From contig JAUQXK010000119.1 of NCBI GenBank assembly GCA_030834695.1, positions 1 through 63,676 on the forward strand: DNA of 63,676 nt, read 5' to 3'. The notes under the pieces were generated by a model. That model worked only from the letters and a program-made list of their open reading frames with translations, was not told the DNA's origin and searched no databases. The position numbers and the translations under genes were made by a program. Source of the DNA: Desulfobacterales bacterium (lineage in GTDB: Bacteria > Desulfobacterota > Desulfobacteria > Desulfobacterales > SpSt-501). Positions 27,108-35,578 of this stretch are shown in pieces; position 1 is the stretch's first letter, and the number at the start of each line of letters is the position of its first letter.

Positions 27108-28382
27108 TCACTTCTTCATCCAGGGCGGCAGCTGGATCTCGCCCATGGCAATGCTCTTGGGATAGACCACCACGCGCTTGCCGGCCTGCCATTGCAGGAT
27201 GCTGCCGACGGCGCCCTCCTTGGGGTCGGTGGCGGGGATGACCTGGTGACTCTTGGGATCGAAGCGCAGGCGCCCATAAACTCCCATCAGGTCCGTTTTT
27301 TCGAGCTCGGCAACGATCTTGTCGGAATCCAGGCTCTTGGCGCGTTCGATCGCATCTTTAAGCACATACACGGCCATATAGCTGCTGGAGGTGCCCAGGC
27401 CCTCGGGTTCGACGTTCCAGCGTTTGGTATAAGCATTGTAAAACTTCATCGTCCATTCGGTGGCATTGGAGGGAGCGTTGCCGGCATTGACCACGTTGCA
27501 GAGCGTGTATTCACCCTTGCCTTCCGTGGCTTTCCAAAAACCGGGCTGTTCGGCGGCGGCCAGCGTCGATCCGAACGGCAGCGCCGGCACCTTCATGTCG
27601 AACCATTGTTTGAGCAGGATTGCGGATTCGGGCATGTCCATCCAGATATTGATGATTTCGGTCTTGGTGTCCTTGGCTTTGAGCAAACCCAGGGAAAAAT
27701 CGGTGGCCCCGGTCGGGTAGATCTCCAGGCCGGTGACGTTCCAGCCCTTGTCGGTGGCAATCTTCTTAACGATATCGGCCGCGCCCCGCGCATGGCTGAC
27801 ATCCTGTGCCATGATGAACAGGTTGTTGAATCCGTATTTTTCCTTGAGCTGGCTGAAATTGGCAAATATTTCACCCACGAGGTTCGTGGCCTCTCCATGA
27901 ATACGGAAACAGTACTTGAACTTGTCGTACTGTTCGGCGACCATGGCGTGGTATTTCGGCGTCAGGACCCCGCTGGTGAGGATCGACACTTTTTTGTATT
28001 TGGACAGCAGGGCCATGGCCGCGAGGGCCGCTTCCGAACGGACCGGCCCCCCAAGGATGAAGCTGGCTTTTTTATCTAGGATGAGTTTTTCCACGGCCAA
28101 CAACGCCTCGCTCACTGGAACGCCGGGTTCCAGATCGCGCGTGTCGATAACTTCCATTTTAAATGGCCGCTTTTCGGTCCCAACCTGCACCCCGCCGGCG
28201 GCATTGATTTCTTCCACTGCCAGGGTAAACCCGCGTTCGGCATCCCAGCCATACAAAAAGGCCGTTGAAAGCGGGCATCCCAACACGATGGGGTCAGCCG
28301 CCCGAACCGGCGCCACGAGCACAAACGACAACACCGTCATCAATAGAAACATTGATAAAACAACGCTTCTCCTTCTGCTCAT
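27108..28382 (-). CDS. ABC transporter periplasmic substrate-binding protein (LivJ-like, Peripla_BP_6)
   Basis: This 424-residue periplasmic receptor belongs to the liv-type importer. The start at 28380-28382 follows GGGGGTGCAGG and gives a clean signal peptide (RRRSVVLSMFLLMTVLSFVLVAPVRAADP). The mature protein shows family-typical FTLAVEEINAAGGVQVG, FILGGPVRSEAALAAM and TGATDFSLGLLKAKDTKTEI. It is larger than LivJ (about 345), as in the aromatic/organic-acid binding subgroup. It is the first gene of the liv-acyl-CoA synthetase operon. A candidate operator (28510-28524) lies 128 nt upstream. The substrate is unknown. Confidence 0.93.
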   Translation of the reverse strand: MSRRRSVVLSMFLLMTVLSFVLVAPVRAADPIVLGCPLSTAFLYGWDAERGFTLAVEEINAAGGVQVGTEKRPFKMEVIDTRDLEPGVPVSEALLAVEKLILDKKASFILGGPVRSEAALAAMALLSKYKKVSILTSGVLTPKYHAMVAEQYDKFKYCFRIHGEATNLVGEIFANFSQLKEKYGFNNLFIMAQDVSHARGAADIVKKIATDKGWNVTGLEIYPTGATDFSLGLLKAKDTKTEIINIWMDMPESAILLKQWFDMKVPALPFGSTLAAAEQPGFWKATEGKGEYTLCNVVNAGNAPSNATEWTMKFYNAYTKRWNVEPEGLGTSSSYMAVYVLKDAIERAKSLDSDKIVAELEKTDLMGVYGRLRFDPKSHQVIPATDPKEGAVGSILQWQAGKRVVVYPKSIAMGEIQLPPWMKK

Positions 28383-28509
28383 CCTGCACCCCCTTTTTAG
28401 TCGAAGTGGCATTTTTAGATGCGCCAACATGAGAAAAAAATTAAATGAAAGCCGTTTAGCAAGAATAGAAACGATCAGATTTTAAAATTTAACTTTTTAA
28501 CTTGTGAGC

Positions 28510-28524
28510 GCTATAATATAGCTG
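28510..28524 (-). promoter_or_regulatory. Candidate operator upstream of the liv operon (shared 15-mer)
   Basis: Read toward the gene it is CAGCTATATTATAGC, containing the perfect palindrome GCTATA-T-TATAGC. Related 15-mers lie upstream of the iron-sulfur/flavin pair (35031-35045) and dctP (45625-45639) in the same orientation to their genes. A TTGATT lies 6 nt upstream of it. Its role as a regulator site is inferred from recurrence only. Confidence 0.45.
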
Positions 28525-28557
28525 TAAAAAAATCAAGTGTTTTTTTTAGTCGGCTGA

Positions 28558-28687
28558 GCCAGCCATGGCGCGCGGCGCCACTTTATCGGCAAGAAAGTTT
28601 TTTTGTGGGAGAGGCTTTCAGCCTCGATCGTCGCGGCTGGAAAGCCGCTCCCACAAAAAATGACCCAACTTACTTGAAAGGGTCAAG
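28558..28687 (+). repeat. Dispersed repeat R2, copy 1
   Basis: This 130-nt element starts GCCAGCCATGGCGCGCGGCG. It contains a long imperfect hairpin, TTGTGGGAGAGGCTTTCAGC paired with GCGGCTGGAAAGCCGCTCCC, and ends GACCCAACTTACTTGAAAG. A second copy in the same orientation lies at 46583-46712. It sits in the 340-nt divergent gap 28383-28722 between livJ and the thioesterase gene. Apart from the candidate operator nothing else is recognised there. Confidence 0.85.
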
Positions 28688-28722
28688 ATAGATAAGAAAG
28701 AAAGGAAGTTGAGAGGTGCTCA

Positions 28723-29145
28723 ATGGATGATGCCATCAAGGCGGCCATCGCCGATGCTGTGACGCGGGAGCCCTTTGCACGATCCTTCGGAATCGAGCTG
28801 CTCCTCCTGGAAGACGGGTTTTCCCGGGTGGAAATGACCTACGACCCGGCGCGGCAGAACAACATCTACGGCCGCGCGCACGGGGGGGCGGTGTTCGGGC
28901 TGATCGACGAGGCATTTGAGACGGCGGCCCAGACCGACGGCACCGTGGCAGTGGCCATGAACGTCAACGTGACCTATATCGCCAGTCCGGAGCCTGGAGC
29001 CCGCCTATGGGCCGAAGCCCGGCGCATGGCCCAGACCAAACGCACGGCAACCTACGATATTCGCGTCGGCGATGCGAACGGGCGGCTGATCGCGGTCTGT
29101 CAGGCGCTGGCCTTCCGCACCGGAAAGCCCATTCCCTTTTTATGA
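28723..29145 (+). CDS. PaaI-type hotdog-fold acyl-CoA thioesterase
   Basis: This 140-residue hotdog-fold protein is predicted to hydrolyse acyl- or aryl-CoA thioesters. The family signature RAHGGAVFGLIDEAF includes the conserved HGG and the Asp/Glu in the central helix; MNVNVTYIASPEPGARLWAEA is the following strand region. GAGAGGTG precedes the ATG. It is divergent from the liv/acyl-CoA synthetase operon across a repeat-bearing promoter region, which suggests a role in releasing CoA from stalled intermediates of the same pathway. The exact substrate is unknown. Confidence 0.9.
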   Translation: MDDAIKAAIADAVTREPFARSFGIELLLLEDGFSRVEMTYDPARQNNIYGRAHGGAVFGLIDEAFETAAQTDGTVAVAMNVNVTYIASPEPGARLWAEARRMAQTKRTATYDIRVGDANGRLIAVCQALAFRTGKPIPFL

Positions 29146-29230
29146 AAGCAGCCTTTTATTGCTCCGGCAGTAAAATATGTTCAATGCGGCCCGATCACTC
29201 ATCGGCGCCTTCCAAGTTTGTTTCGGATGT

Positions 29231-29268
29231 CGCCTGCCCTCGCCGCAACGGCTACGCGCAGGCAGGCG
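29231..29268. terminator. Inverted repeat between convergent genes
   Basis: CGCCTGCC (29231-29238) is complementary to GGCAGGCG (29261-29268). On the plus strand GCTTCGAATTTTA follows. It lies between the end of the thioesterase gene and the end of the receiver gene and could end transcription of one or both. The T-run is weak. Confidence 0.35.
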
Positions 29269-29284
29269 CTTCGAATTTTAAAGC

Positions 29285-29842
29285 TTATATACCTTTGCCC
29301 AAGATTTTGGGGTCGTGCTTCAGCCGCTCCTGGATCCCCTTGCCGATCTGGTAAGTGCGGCTGAACTCCGACCAAAACTCCCGATCCCTGGCTTGCCAGT
29401 CCGGCCCGAAGCGCTTATCGAAATAGCCGCCCAGCCGCTCGAACAGAAGCTTCCAGGGCGGCTCGCCGCTCTCGTAGGCCTTTAGCAAGCTGTTCAACAG
29501 ATCTTCCAGCTCGGCCAGCGTTTCCTTCGGCAGATAGGAGATGGCACCCTTGCGAATGGACTCCATCAGGGTCTCCGGGTTGATGGCATGGGCGGTCAGC
29601 ATAACGGTGGGGATGCCCCGATCGACCGTCTCTTCGAGCAGTTTCAGCCCGTTGACGCCCATGATGTCCAGAACCGCGAGGTCGTAGGGATGCTCCCTGA
29701 TTTTGCGGGAGGCTGTCTCGTAATCGGCCGCCCGGTCCACATGAGCGTCTTCCAGAATGTCTGCGATGGTGTCCAGAATGTCTTTCTCGTCATCCACGAC
29801 CAGCACATGCTTGCCCTTGAGGTAGGATTTTGTATCCGCCAT
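29285..29842 (-). CDS. Atypical response regulator with conserved C-terminal RLGG-FG extension (paralogue)
   Basis: This 185-residue protein has receiver motifs VVDDEKD, phospho-Asp59 in VLDIMGVNG (again without the canonical Pro), VMLTAHA and YLPKE. Residues 136-157 (RLGGYFDKRFG..W....FW) match the tail of the receiver at 21136-21657, and the tail here is longer by about 25 residues. It is last in the MFS-ACT-kinase-kinase operon, 64 nt after the small kinase, with AAGGAG upstream. No DNA-binding or enzymatic output domain is recognised, so the tail may be a docking element. Confidence 0.86.
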   Translation of the reverse strand: MADTKSYLKGKHVLVVDDEKDILDTIADILEDAHVDRAADYETASRKIREHPYDLAVLDIMGVNGLKLLEETVDRGIPTVMLTAHAINPETLMESIRKGAISYLPKETLAELEDLLNSLLKAYESGEPPWKLLFERLGGYFDKRFGPDWQARDREFWSEFSRTYQIGKGIQERLKHDPKILGKGI

Positions 29843-29906
29843 CTGCGATCTCCTTGCTTGTGGCAGCGCTCGTCGGCTGCCGTCTGATCAATTGCGGGTG
29901 GAGGGA

Positions 29907-30710
29907 CTAAGGCTGTTCCAGCTTCAGCGGCAATGTCAGGCGGAATGTCGCTCCCGCACCCTTGCGGCTGCTGACCTCGATGTCACCGCCCAGAGACCGG
30001 GCCATGATCAGCGACCCGGCCAGCCCGATCCCATGGCCCTTGCGCTCGACCATGGAACACTCCTTAACCTGAGCGTAGCGTTTAAAAATAAGCTCATGGT
30101 GGTCGGGCTCGATCCCCGGGCCGTCGTCGATCACCGCTACCGCCAACCGGTCGTCCCGAACGTCCATGTGCACGTCGATCCGCTGCCGGCGATGATGCAG
30201 CGCGTTCTTAAACAGGTTGCCGGCGATCTGGCGAAACTTGGTTTCATCCTGGAACATCTCGATGGCCGCCGCGGCGGCCGGCAGATGCAGGAAGATGCCG
30301 TTGCGGTTCAACAGAGCGATGAGCTCGGCTTCGACCTGATACTTGCCGATCGCTTCGGAGGCCGGCCCGGTCACGGTCTCCAAAGCATCCTTGAGCGCCT
30401 GCTGCAGCGAGGTGAGCGCCGTGAAGCGACGGCAGACCAGGCAGCCGGATTCGGATCGACCGATCTCCAGCAGATCGTTCAGAATCCCCCAGGCCTTGCG
30501 GGTGTTGCGCAGGCTGCGCATCAGCGTGTTGGACTGCTTGGTGGTGAGCGGTCCGTACTTATCCTGCTTTTCCAGCACCGTACGCAGACCGGTTTCGATG
30601 ATCGCAATCGGGTCCTTGAGTTCGTGAATCAGGAACTCGATGCTGATTTCCTGAAAAAACCCGGCCGTCGCCACCGTGGTTCCAGATGGTCTGTCGTTGG
30701 AAGCACTCAT
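29907..30710 (-). CDS. Soluble histidine kinase (DHp-HATPase only)
   Basis: This 267-residue kinase starts at the ATG 30708-30710, preceded by GGAGGAG. The longer open frame overlaps the upstream kinase gene and is not needed. The DHp has FLIHELKDPIAIIETG (His29). The HATPase has the N-box QIAGNLFKNALHH, G1 VIDDGPGIE and G2 GHGIGLAGSLIMARSLGG. There is no sensor or membrane segment, so it probably works with the larger kinase 35 nt upstream or responds to a protein partner. The receiver 64 nt downstream is the obvious target. Confidence 0.88.
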   Translation of the reverse strand: MSASNDRPSGTTVATAGFFQEISIEFLIHELKDPIAIIETGLRTVLEKQDKYGPLTTKQSNTLMRSLRNTRKAWGILNDLLEIGRSESGCLVCRRFTALTSLQQALKDALETVTGPASEAIGKYQVEAELIALLNRNGIFLHLPAAAAAIEMFQDETKFRQIAGNLFKNALHHRRQRIDVHMDVRDDRLAVAVIDDGPGIEPDHHELIFKRYAQVKECSMVERKGHGIGLAGSLIMARSLGGDIEVSSRKGAGATFRLTLPLKLEQP

Positions 30711-30745
30711 ACCGGACTCTCCTCCGCCGATTGAAGGTGACCGCA

Positions 30746-33112
30746 TCAAGATGTTGCCGGCACCGGGTCCGCCGCGGCGGCGAACCGGACGGTGACGATG
30801 GTGCCGCCGGTTTCGCTGCATTGGTCGGGGTGGCTCAAATGCCCGCATCCGCCGACATCCCCCGGGCACTCGTCCTTGTCGTTGGGAATGAACCGACAGC
30901 GCGTTGAGTTCATGAGAATCTTGAACCCGTAACGCTCGGCGAACATCTGCATGCGCAACAGGTCGAAGCCCTTCCCGCCGGCCTTGAAATCATACGGGCG
31001 GCGGGTGGAGTATTGCAGCGGTTCATAGGCTGTGAAAAAATTGCCGAAAATCAATTGCTGGTTTTCCACGGTGATGCCGACCCCGCTGTCCCGGATTTCA
31101 AGTTCCGGCCCCGCATTCCCCCTGCGGACGATGACCCGGACCTCGCCGCCGTCCGGGGTGTTTTCCACCGCGTTGCGGACCAATCCCTCGACGACCTTGC
31201 CCAGCACGTCGGCCGGAACAAACACCGGAGGCGTGTCTTCCAGGCGGGTCTCCAACCGCACCCGGCGGTGCTCGAATTGGGGTTTGAGAATTTTGACGGA
31301 TTCGCCCGTAAACCGCATGAGGTTTATGTTTTCGGGGCGCGCGTCCCGCGGCCCGAACAGCCAGTCGATGCGGCGGCGCAACCGGTCGGTGACGCTTTCC
31401 TCTCCGAAAGCTTCGGCCGCCAGCGCCTCCAACTCGTCGGTGCACTGGTCCAACAGCACCGACAGCATGCGATGAGGCGTCACGTCCTTTTCCTGCAGCA
31501 GGTCTTCGATCTGGTATTGCATGTCCAGCAGGCGTTGAAGATTGCGCCGGGCGCGATCCAGTGTTGTCTCCCACCGTCCGCCGCTGCTCAGCGCGGCCAG
31601 CTGCTTGGCCATCAGATTCAGCGATGCGGACAGCACCGACAGCGGCGTCTTGAGCTCGTGGGACAGGTGATGGATCACGCGGTCCTTGGCGCGGTTCAGG
31701 CTCTTGACCGCTTGAAGCGATCGCTCCAGCGCCTCGTTGATGCCGGCGTTCTCGATCGGCAGCGACACGAGGTTGGCCAGGGTCGAAAGCAGCGCCAGGT
31801 CGCTTTCGGTAAAAGGGCCGTCTTTCTTGTTCACGGCGCACAGAACGCCGATCATGCGTTCCTGCGTGACCAATGGAACATCTAACACGCTGCGCGTGCG
31901 GTAACCGGCCTTTTCATCCACCCGGGCGAAAAAGAACGGGTCTTGCGAAGTGTCGTTGACCATCAGCGGCTTGCCGCTTCGATACACTTCTCCCGCGACT
32001 CCCTTGTCCACGGGAAACCGGATCTCCTTCATGCGCTGGCCGGTATCCAGGTTGTCAAAGACGGACTCGCGGAAGAAAAACTCTTTCCGATCCTCGTCCA
32101 GAAGGATCACGCTCGCGCCCTCGACGTCGAGCAACTGCCGCACCTCGCGCGTGATGAACTCCAGGCGCGCGTCGAGGGTCCGGAATTGATACAACGCCCG
32201 AGCGATGCGGAACAGGGCCTGATTGACGCGCGCGGTATGCTTGTCCTGGGTCACATCCCGCAGCGTGATGACCTGCCCCGCCGGTCGACCGGCTTCATCG
32301 TAAAAAATGGCGCCGTCGATGACGATGTCGAGCAGGCGGCCGTCCTTGGTCAGACGCCGGGTTTCGAAATTGTGGATGACTTTTTCGCGGTACAGCCGTG
32401 CGAGCCCCTCGCGGGTCTGGGCCCTGCAATCCTCCGGGACGAAGGGGATGATTTTGCCCTGGAGTTCCTCTAGGCTCCAGCCGAACACCCTTTCGAAGGC
32501 CGGATTCAAATAGGACACCGTGCTGTCCTGATTGAACACGAAGACCGGATCCGGCAAGAAATTGAGAAAGGCGCGATAGCGCTGTTCGGCCTGCCGGCTG
32601 GTTTCGGACAGTTCCAACGCACACGTTTGTGAGGCCTGCAACGCTTTCTGGGCGAGGTGTCGGTCGGTGATGTCGCGGGCGATGCCTCGAAAACCGGTCT
32701 TGCGACCGCGGGCATCCGTAATCAGCTTGGCGGATATCTCCAGAAAACGCCGTTCGGAATCCGGGCGGATGATCTCCCAGGTCATCTCGACGCTGCCCCC
32801 TTCCCGAAAGATCCGGTTGAAGGCCTCAAAGGCGATCCGGGCATTCTCCGCGTCCATGAACTCCGCGTAGTTACGATCCTGAATCGCCCGGCGCGGATGG
32901 CCGAAAATTCGGCACAAGGCGTCATTGAAGAACTTGAAATTCCCGCGCAGGTCGACCTCGTAAAACCCGTCCGCGACGTCTTCGATCAGGACCCGATAGC
33001 GTTCCTCCTGCACACGGGTCGTCTTTTTTCGCGGCGGGACGGCCGACGAAGGAGTCGCTGCCGGGCGCAAGCCCGCCACCGAATCCATTTTTCTGGTTCT
33101 TCCGGAAGCCAT
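30746..33112 (-). CDS. PAS-PAS-GAF histidine kinase with Cys-rich insertion in the ATPase domain
   Basis: This 788-residue soluble kinase starts at the ATG 33110-33112 behind AAAGGAG. It has two PAS domains (about 35-290), a GAF domain (about 315-475), a DHp with HHLSHELKTPLSVLS, and an HATPase with the N-box GLVRNAVENTPDGG and G1 EIRDSGVGI. The G2 region reads GGKGFDLLRMQMFAERYG and is followed by an insertion with four cysteines (CRFIPN.., ECPG, GCGH, DQC; codons 30818-30898) before the last strand TIVTVRF. The cysteines suggest metal or redox control of the catalytic domain. It is third in the MFS-ACT-kinase-kinase-receiver operon. Confidence 0.9.
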   Translation of the reverse strand: MASGRTRKMDSVAGLRPAATPSSAVPPRKKTTRVQEERYRVLIEDVADGFYEVDLRGNFKFFNDALCRIFGHPRRAIQDRNYAEFMDAENARIAFEAFNRIFREGGSVEMTWEIIRPDSERRFLEISAKLITDARGRKTGFRGIARDITDRHLAQKALQASQTCALELSETSRQAEQRYRAFLNFLPDPVFVFNQDSTVSYLNPAFERVFGWSLEELQGKIIPFVPEDCRAQTREGLARLYREKVIHNFETRRLTKDGRLLDIVIDGAIFYDEAGRPAGQVITLRDVTQDKHTARVNQALFRIARALYQFRTLDARLEFITREVRQLLDVEGASVILLDEDRKEFFFRESVFDNLDTGQRMKEIRFPVDKGVAGEVYRSGKPLMVNDTSQDPFFFARVDEKAGYRTRSVLDVPLVTQERMIGVLCAVNKKDGPFTESDLALLSTLANLVSLPIENAGINEALERSLQAVKSLNRAKDRVIHHLSHELKTPLSVLSASLNLMAKQLAALSSGGRWETTLDRARRNLQRLLDMQYQIEDLLQEKDVTPHRMLSVLLDQCTDELEALAAEAFGEESVTDRLRRRIDWLFGPRDARPENINLMRFTGESVKILKPQFEHRRVRLETRLEDTPPVFVPADVLGKVVEGLVRNAVENTPDGGEVRVIVRRGNAGPELEIRDSGVGITVENQQLIFGNFFTAYEPLQYSTRRPYDFKAGGKGFDLLRMQMFAERYGFKILMNSTRCRFIPNDKDECPGDVGGCGHLSHPDQCSETGGTIVTVRFAAAADPVPATS

Positions 33113-33134
33113 CGCGGCTCCTTTAAACCCCAAG

Positions 33135-33578
33135 TTAACCTTCGGTTTCGAGGATACCGAAACTCTCGGCGTCGAGCAGCTTCAGCCCGTTGGTCTGGAG
33201 CACCGCAATTGCTCGATCATTATCGCTGAACCGGAAGATCATGACCGCTTTACCGGACGAAAACCGCAGGAAGGCGTACATGAACACGACGTTGACGTTG
33301 GCCTCGGTCAACGGTTTGAGCAGCTGGGCGAGGCTGCCGGGCCGGTCCTCGATTTCAACGGCGACGACATCATTGACATAAGCGGGGATCTGCAGCTTCA
33401 TCAAAACGCGCCTGGCCTTGGCCACATCCGAAACCAGAAGCCGCAGCTGTCCGAACGCCCCCGTGTCCACCAGGTTGAGCGCTCTCAGGTTGATGCCGGC
33501 CTTGCCCAGGGCTTCGGTCACTTCAAACAGCCGGCCGGGCGCATTTTCAATCGAAACCACGATCTGTTTCAGTTTCAT
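33135..33578 (-). CDS. Tandem ACT-domain protein
   Basis: This 147-residue protein is made of two ACT domains (about 1-68 and 69-142). Each opens with a conserved glycine turn: SIENAPGRLFEVTEAL and EIEDRPGSLAQLLKPL. Such small proteins bind amino acids or similar ligands and act as allosteric partners. In many anaerobes they sit next to phenylacetate-CoA ligases; here no ligase is adjacent. It lies 17 nt after an MFS transporter gene and 22 nt before a sensor kinase, and AAGGAG precedes the ATG. It may report substrate level from transporter to kinase; this is inference. Confidence 0.9.
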   Translation of the reverse strand: MKLKQIVVSIENAPGRLFEVTEALGKAGINLRALNLVDTGAFGQLRLLVSDVAKARRVLMKLQIPAYVNDVVAVEIEDRPGSLAQLLKPLTEANVNVVFMYAFLRFSSGKAVMIFRFSDNDRAIAVLQTNGLKLLDAESFGILETEG

Positions 33579-33595
33579 AAACCCATCTCCTTGTG

Positions 33596-34873
33596 CTATC
33601 GATGCTTAATGGATTCCCGAACCATGCAGCTGGCCGCAAAAGCGACCAGGGAACACCCGAACAAGGCCAGAAACGCCTGCTGGTAACCGGCCAGAGTAAA
33701 CGCACCGTCAACCGTCCGGCCTTGAGCTTCAAGCAGATGACCGAGAACGGGTTGAAAGACGGCGCCGCCCGCAAACGGAAACAGGTTGACCAGGCCGGTG
33801 GCGGTCCCGGCCATCTGGACCGGGAAAAGCTCCTTGTTGCTGGTGAAACCGATCACCACGACGGCGCTTGTAAACATTCCCAGCCCGAAGCACAGCGCAT
33901 AGAGCGTGATCGTCGAAACCTCGGCCGTCCGAAACGCCAACAGGGCGCTGAGGAGGACCGTAATGAGGCTGGAGATGATCAGGACCGGCTTGCGGGCCTT
34001 GAAGATCCGGTTGGACGCATAGCTCAAAAGCGGACTGCCCACGATCATCCCGACGGCCAGCATGGACAGCACGTGCGAGGCCTGCTCCCGGCTGAGATGA
34101 TGAACCTGGATCAGATAGGGCCCGCCCCACAGACCACCGAATGAAAAAAACACGGCACAGTCAAAGAAAAACCATGCGGCCAGCGGCCAGAAGGCCGTAC
34201 ACCCGATCACCCGGCGGATGGCATTGCGAAGCGAGATGGGGTCGGGCCTGGACTGCTGGTGTTCGGCCGGCGACGGCCAACCGAGTTCCTGCGGTCGGTC
34301 GCGCACGATGACCCACACCAGCACCGCCAGGGCCAGCGTGAGCGCGCCCACCACGACAAACGACATGCGCCACCCGATCCAGGCGCTGAGCACCGCCAGG
34401 GGAGCGGCGGCGATCAGAGACCCCAGCCCGCCGATGGCCATCAGGATGCCGGTCATCAGAGCGAACTCGCCCACCCGAAACCACTCGGCGAGAATCTTCA
34501 TGGTCGGCACGAACAGCATGGCCACGCCGATTCCGACCAGTGCCCGGCCGGCCACGGCCCAGAACGCCGACGGCGCATAACCGAGCAGAACCGAACCGCC
34601 GAATGCCACGCCGAAAAAGATGGTGATGGTCTTGCGGGGTCCCCACGAATCCGAAAGCAGGCCGGCCGGCAACTGCATCAGCGCATAGGGATAGAAGTAA
34701 GCCGCCGACAGCAGCCCTGTCAAGGTTCCGCCGGTCTTCAGGTCCTGCATCATGTCCACCGCTACGATGGCCGGGCACAGGCGGTGGAAGTAGACCAAAA
34801 CGTATCCGCCGGATAGAACCCAGAAGATCGCCCAGCGGTAACGCATCGCTTTACGCAGACCAGTGTTTTCCAT
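33596..34873 (-). CDS. Major facilitator superfamily transporter
   Basis: This 425-residue transporter has about 12 membrane segments. The MFS loop 2-3 signature is GLLSDSWGPRKT, and an arginine-rich segment after TM2-3 (GRALVGIGVAMLFVPTMK) is typical of the family. It resembles organophosphate/organic-anion symporters (GlpT/NarK-like shape), but the substrate is not identifiable. GGAGAG precedes the ATG. It is the first gene of the operon that continues with an ACT protein, two kinases and a receiver, and is divergent from the iron-sulfur/flavin pair. It could be the transporter that the signalling genes monitor. Confidence 0.9.
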   Translation of the reverse strand: MENTGLRKAMRYRWAIFWVLSGGYVLVYFHRLCPAIVAVDMMQDLKTGGTLTGLLSAAYFYPYALMQLPAGLLSDSWGPRKTITIFFGVAFGGSVLLGYAPSAFWAVAGRALVGIGVAMLFVPTMKILAEWFRVGEFALMTGILMAIGGLGSLIAAAPLAVLSAWIGWRMSFVVVGALTLALAVLVWVIVRDRPQELGWPSPAEHQQSRPDPISLRNAIRRVIGCTAFWPLAAWFFFDCAVFFSFGGLWGGPYLIQVHHLSREQASHVLSMLAVGMIVGSPLLSYASNRIFKARKPVLIISSLITVLLSALLAFRTAEVSTITLYALCFGLGMFTSAVVVIGFTSNKELFPVQMAGTATGLVNLFPFAGGAVFQPVLGHLLEAQGRTVDGAFTLAGYQQAFLALFGCSLVAFAASCMVRESIKHR

Positions 34874-35005
34874 GCCCGCTCTCCATCTGGCTTGAACGAT
34901 TGATCGAGCTTGAATGTGGGCCGGGCAGGCCCTACCTCTTTGTAGACGATCCGGCAGGGTGCCCTAAAAACTCAGGCTGGTATCCGATTCATTTTTTAAT
35001 TGAAC

Positions 35006-35045
35006 TTGACAAATTTTTCAAGATATAAAATAGCTACTTTATAGC
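35006..35045 (+). promoter_or_regulatory. Promoter and candidate operator of the iron-sulfur/flavin pair
   Basis: TTGACA (35006-35011) is a consensus -35. An A/T-rich -10 region lies near 35026-35034 (TAAAAT or AAATAG, neither at perfect spacing). The 15-mer TAGCTACTTTATAGC (35031-35045) matches the motifs upstream of livJ and dctP and would overlap the transcription start. The ATG follows 20 nt later behind AAGGGA. Confidence 0.5.
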
Positions 35046-35065
35046 CAATCGCTAAGGGATTGTTC

Positions 35066-35578
35066 ATGCCGAAAAACAACAGTGCCATCCTCCTCATTGA
35101 TTCTGAAAAATGCACCGGGTGCCGCTTGTGCGAAATGGCCTGTTCCATGCTGCACCACGGAATTTTAAGCCCTCATCGCGCCCGGCTGCGCGTGCTGCGG
35201 TTTGACAACGGCCGCTGCAACGTACCGGTGGTCTGCCAGGCCTGTGAAGACGCGCCCTGCATCAAGACCTGCCCCATGAACGCCCGCCGCCGAATCGGCA
35301 ACCAAGCCGTGATCACGGATGAAGACCGTTGCATCGGCTGCCGCGCCTGCGTCTATGTTTGCCCTTTCGGCGCTCCGGTGGTCAACCCGGACGACGGCAA
35401 GACCCTGACCTGCGACCGGTGCTCGGATGAGGACGGACCGCCGTGGTGCGTCAGGGCGTGCCGCGATTGCGGCGCCCTGAAAACCGTAACGGCCGAGGAG
35501 GCGGTTGCACGCAAATCCAGGCAGCGCGCCGAACAGGCGCGGGCCGCCTACCCGCCGAAAAAGCGACCCGCCGCATGA
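35066..35578 (+). CDS. Four-cluster 4Fe-4S ferredoxin-like subunit (HycB/AorA type)
   Basis: This 170-residue electron-transfer protein has 16 cysteines in four groups: CTGCRLCEMAC, CQACEDAPCIKTCP, CIGCRACVYVCP and CDRCSD...CVRACRDC, enough for four [4Fe-4S] clusters. It matches the small iron-sulfur subunit of enzymes such as AOR (AorA), formate hydrogenlyase (HycB) or DMSO reductase-type oxidoreductases. The ATG at 35066 has AAGGGA upstream; a TTG two codons earlier is open. Its stop overlaps the next gene's ATG (ATGA). No signal peptide is seen, so it is cytoplasmic. Confidence 0.9.
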   Translation: MPKNNSAILLIDSEKCTGCRLCEMACSMLHHGILSPHRARLRVLRFDNGRCNVPVVCQACEDAPCIKTCPMNARRRIGNQAVITDEDRCIGCRACVYVCPFGAPVVNPDDGKTLTCDRCSDEDGPPWCVRACRDCGALKTVTAEEAVARKSRQRAEQARAAYPPKKRPAA

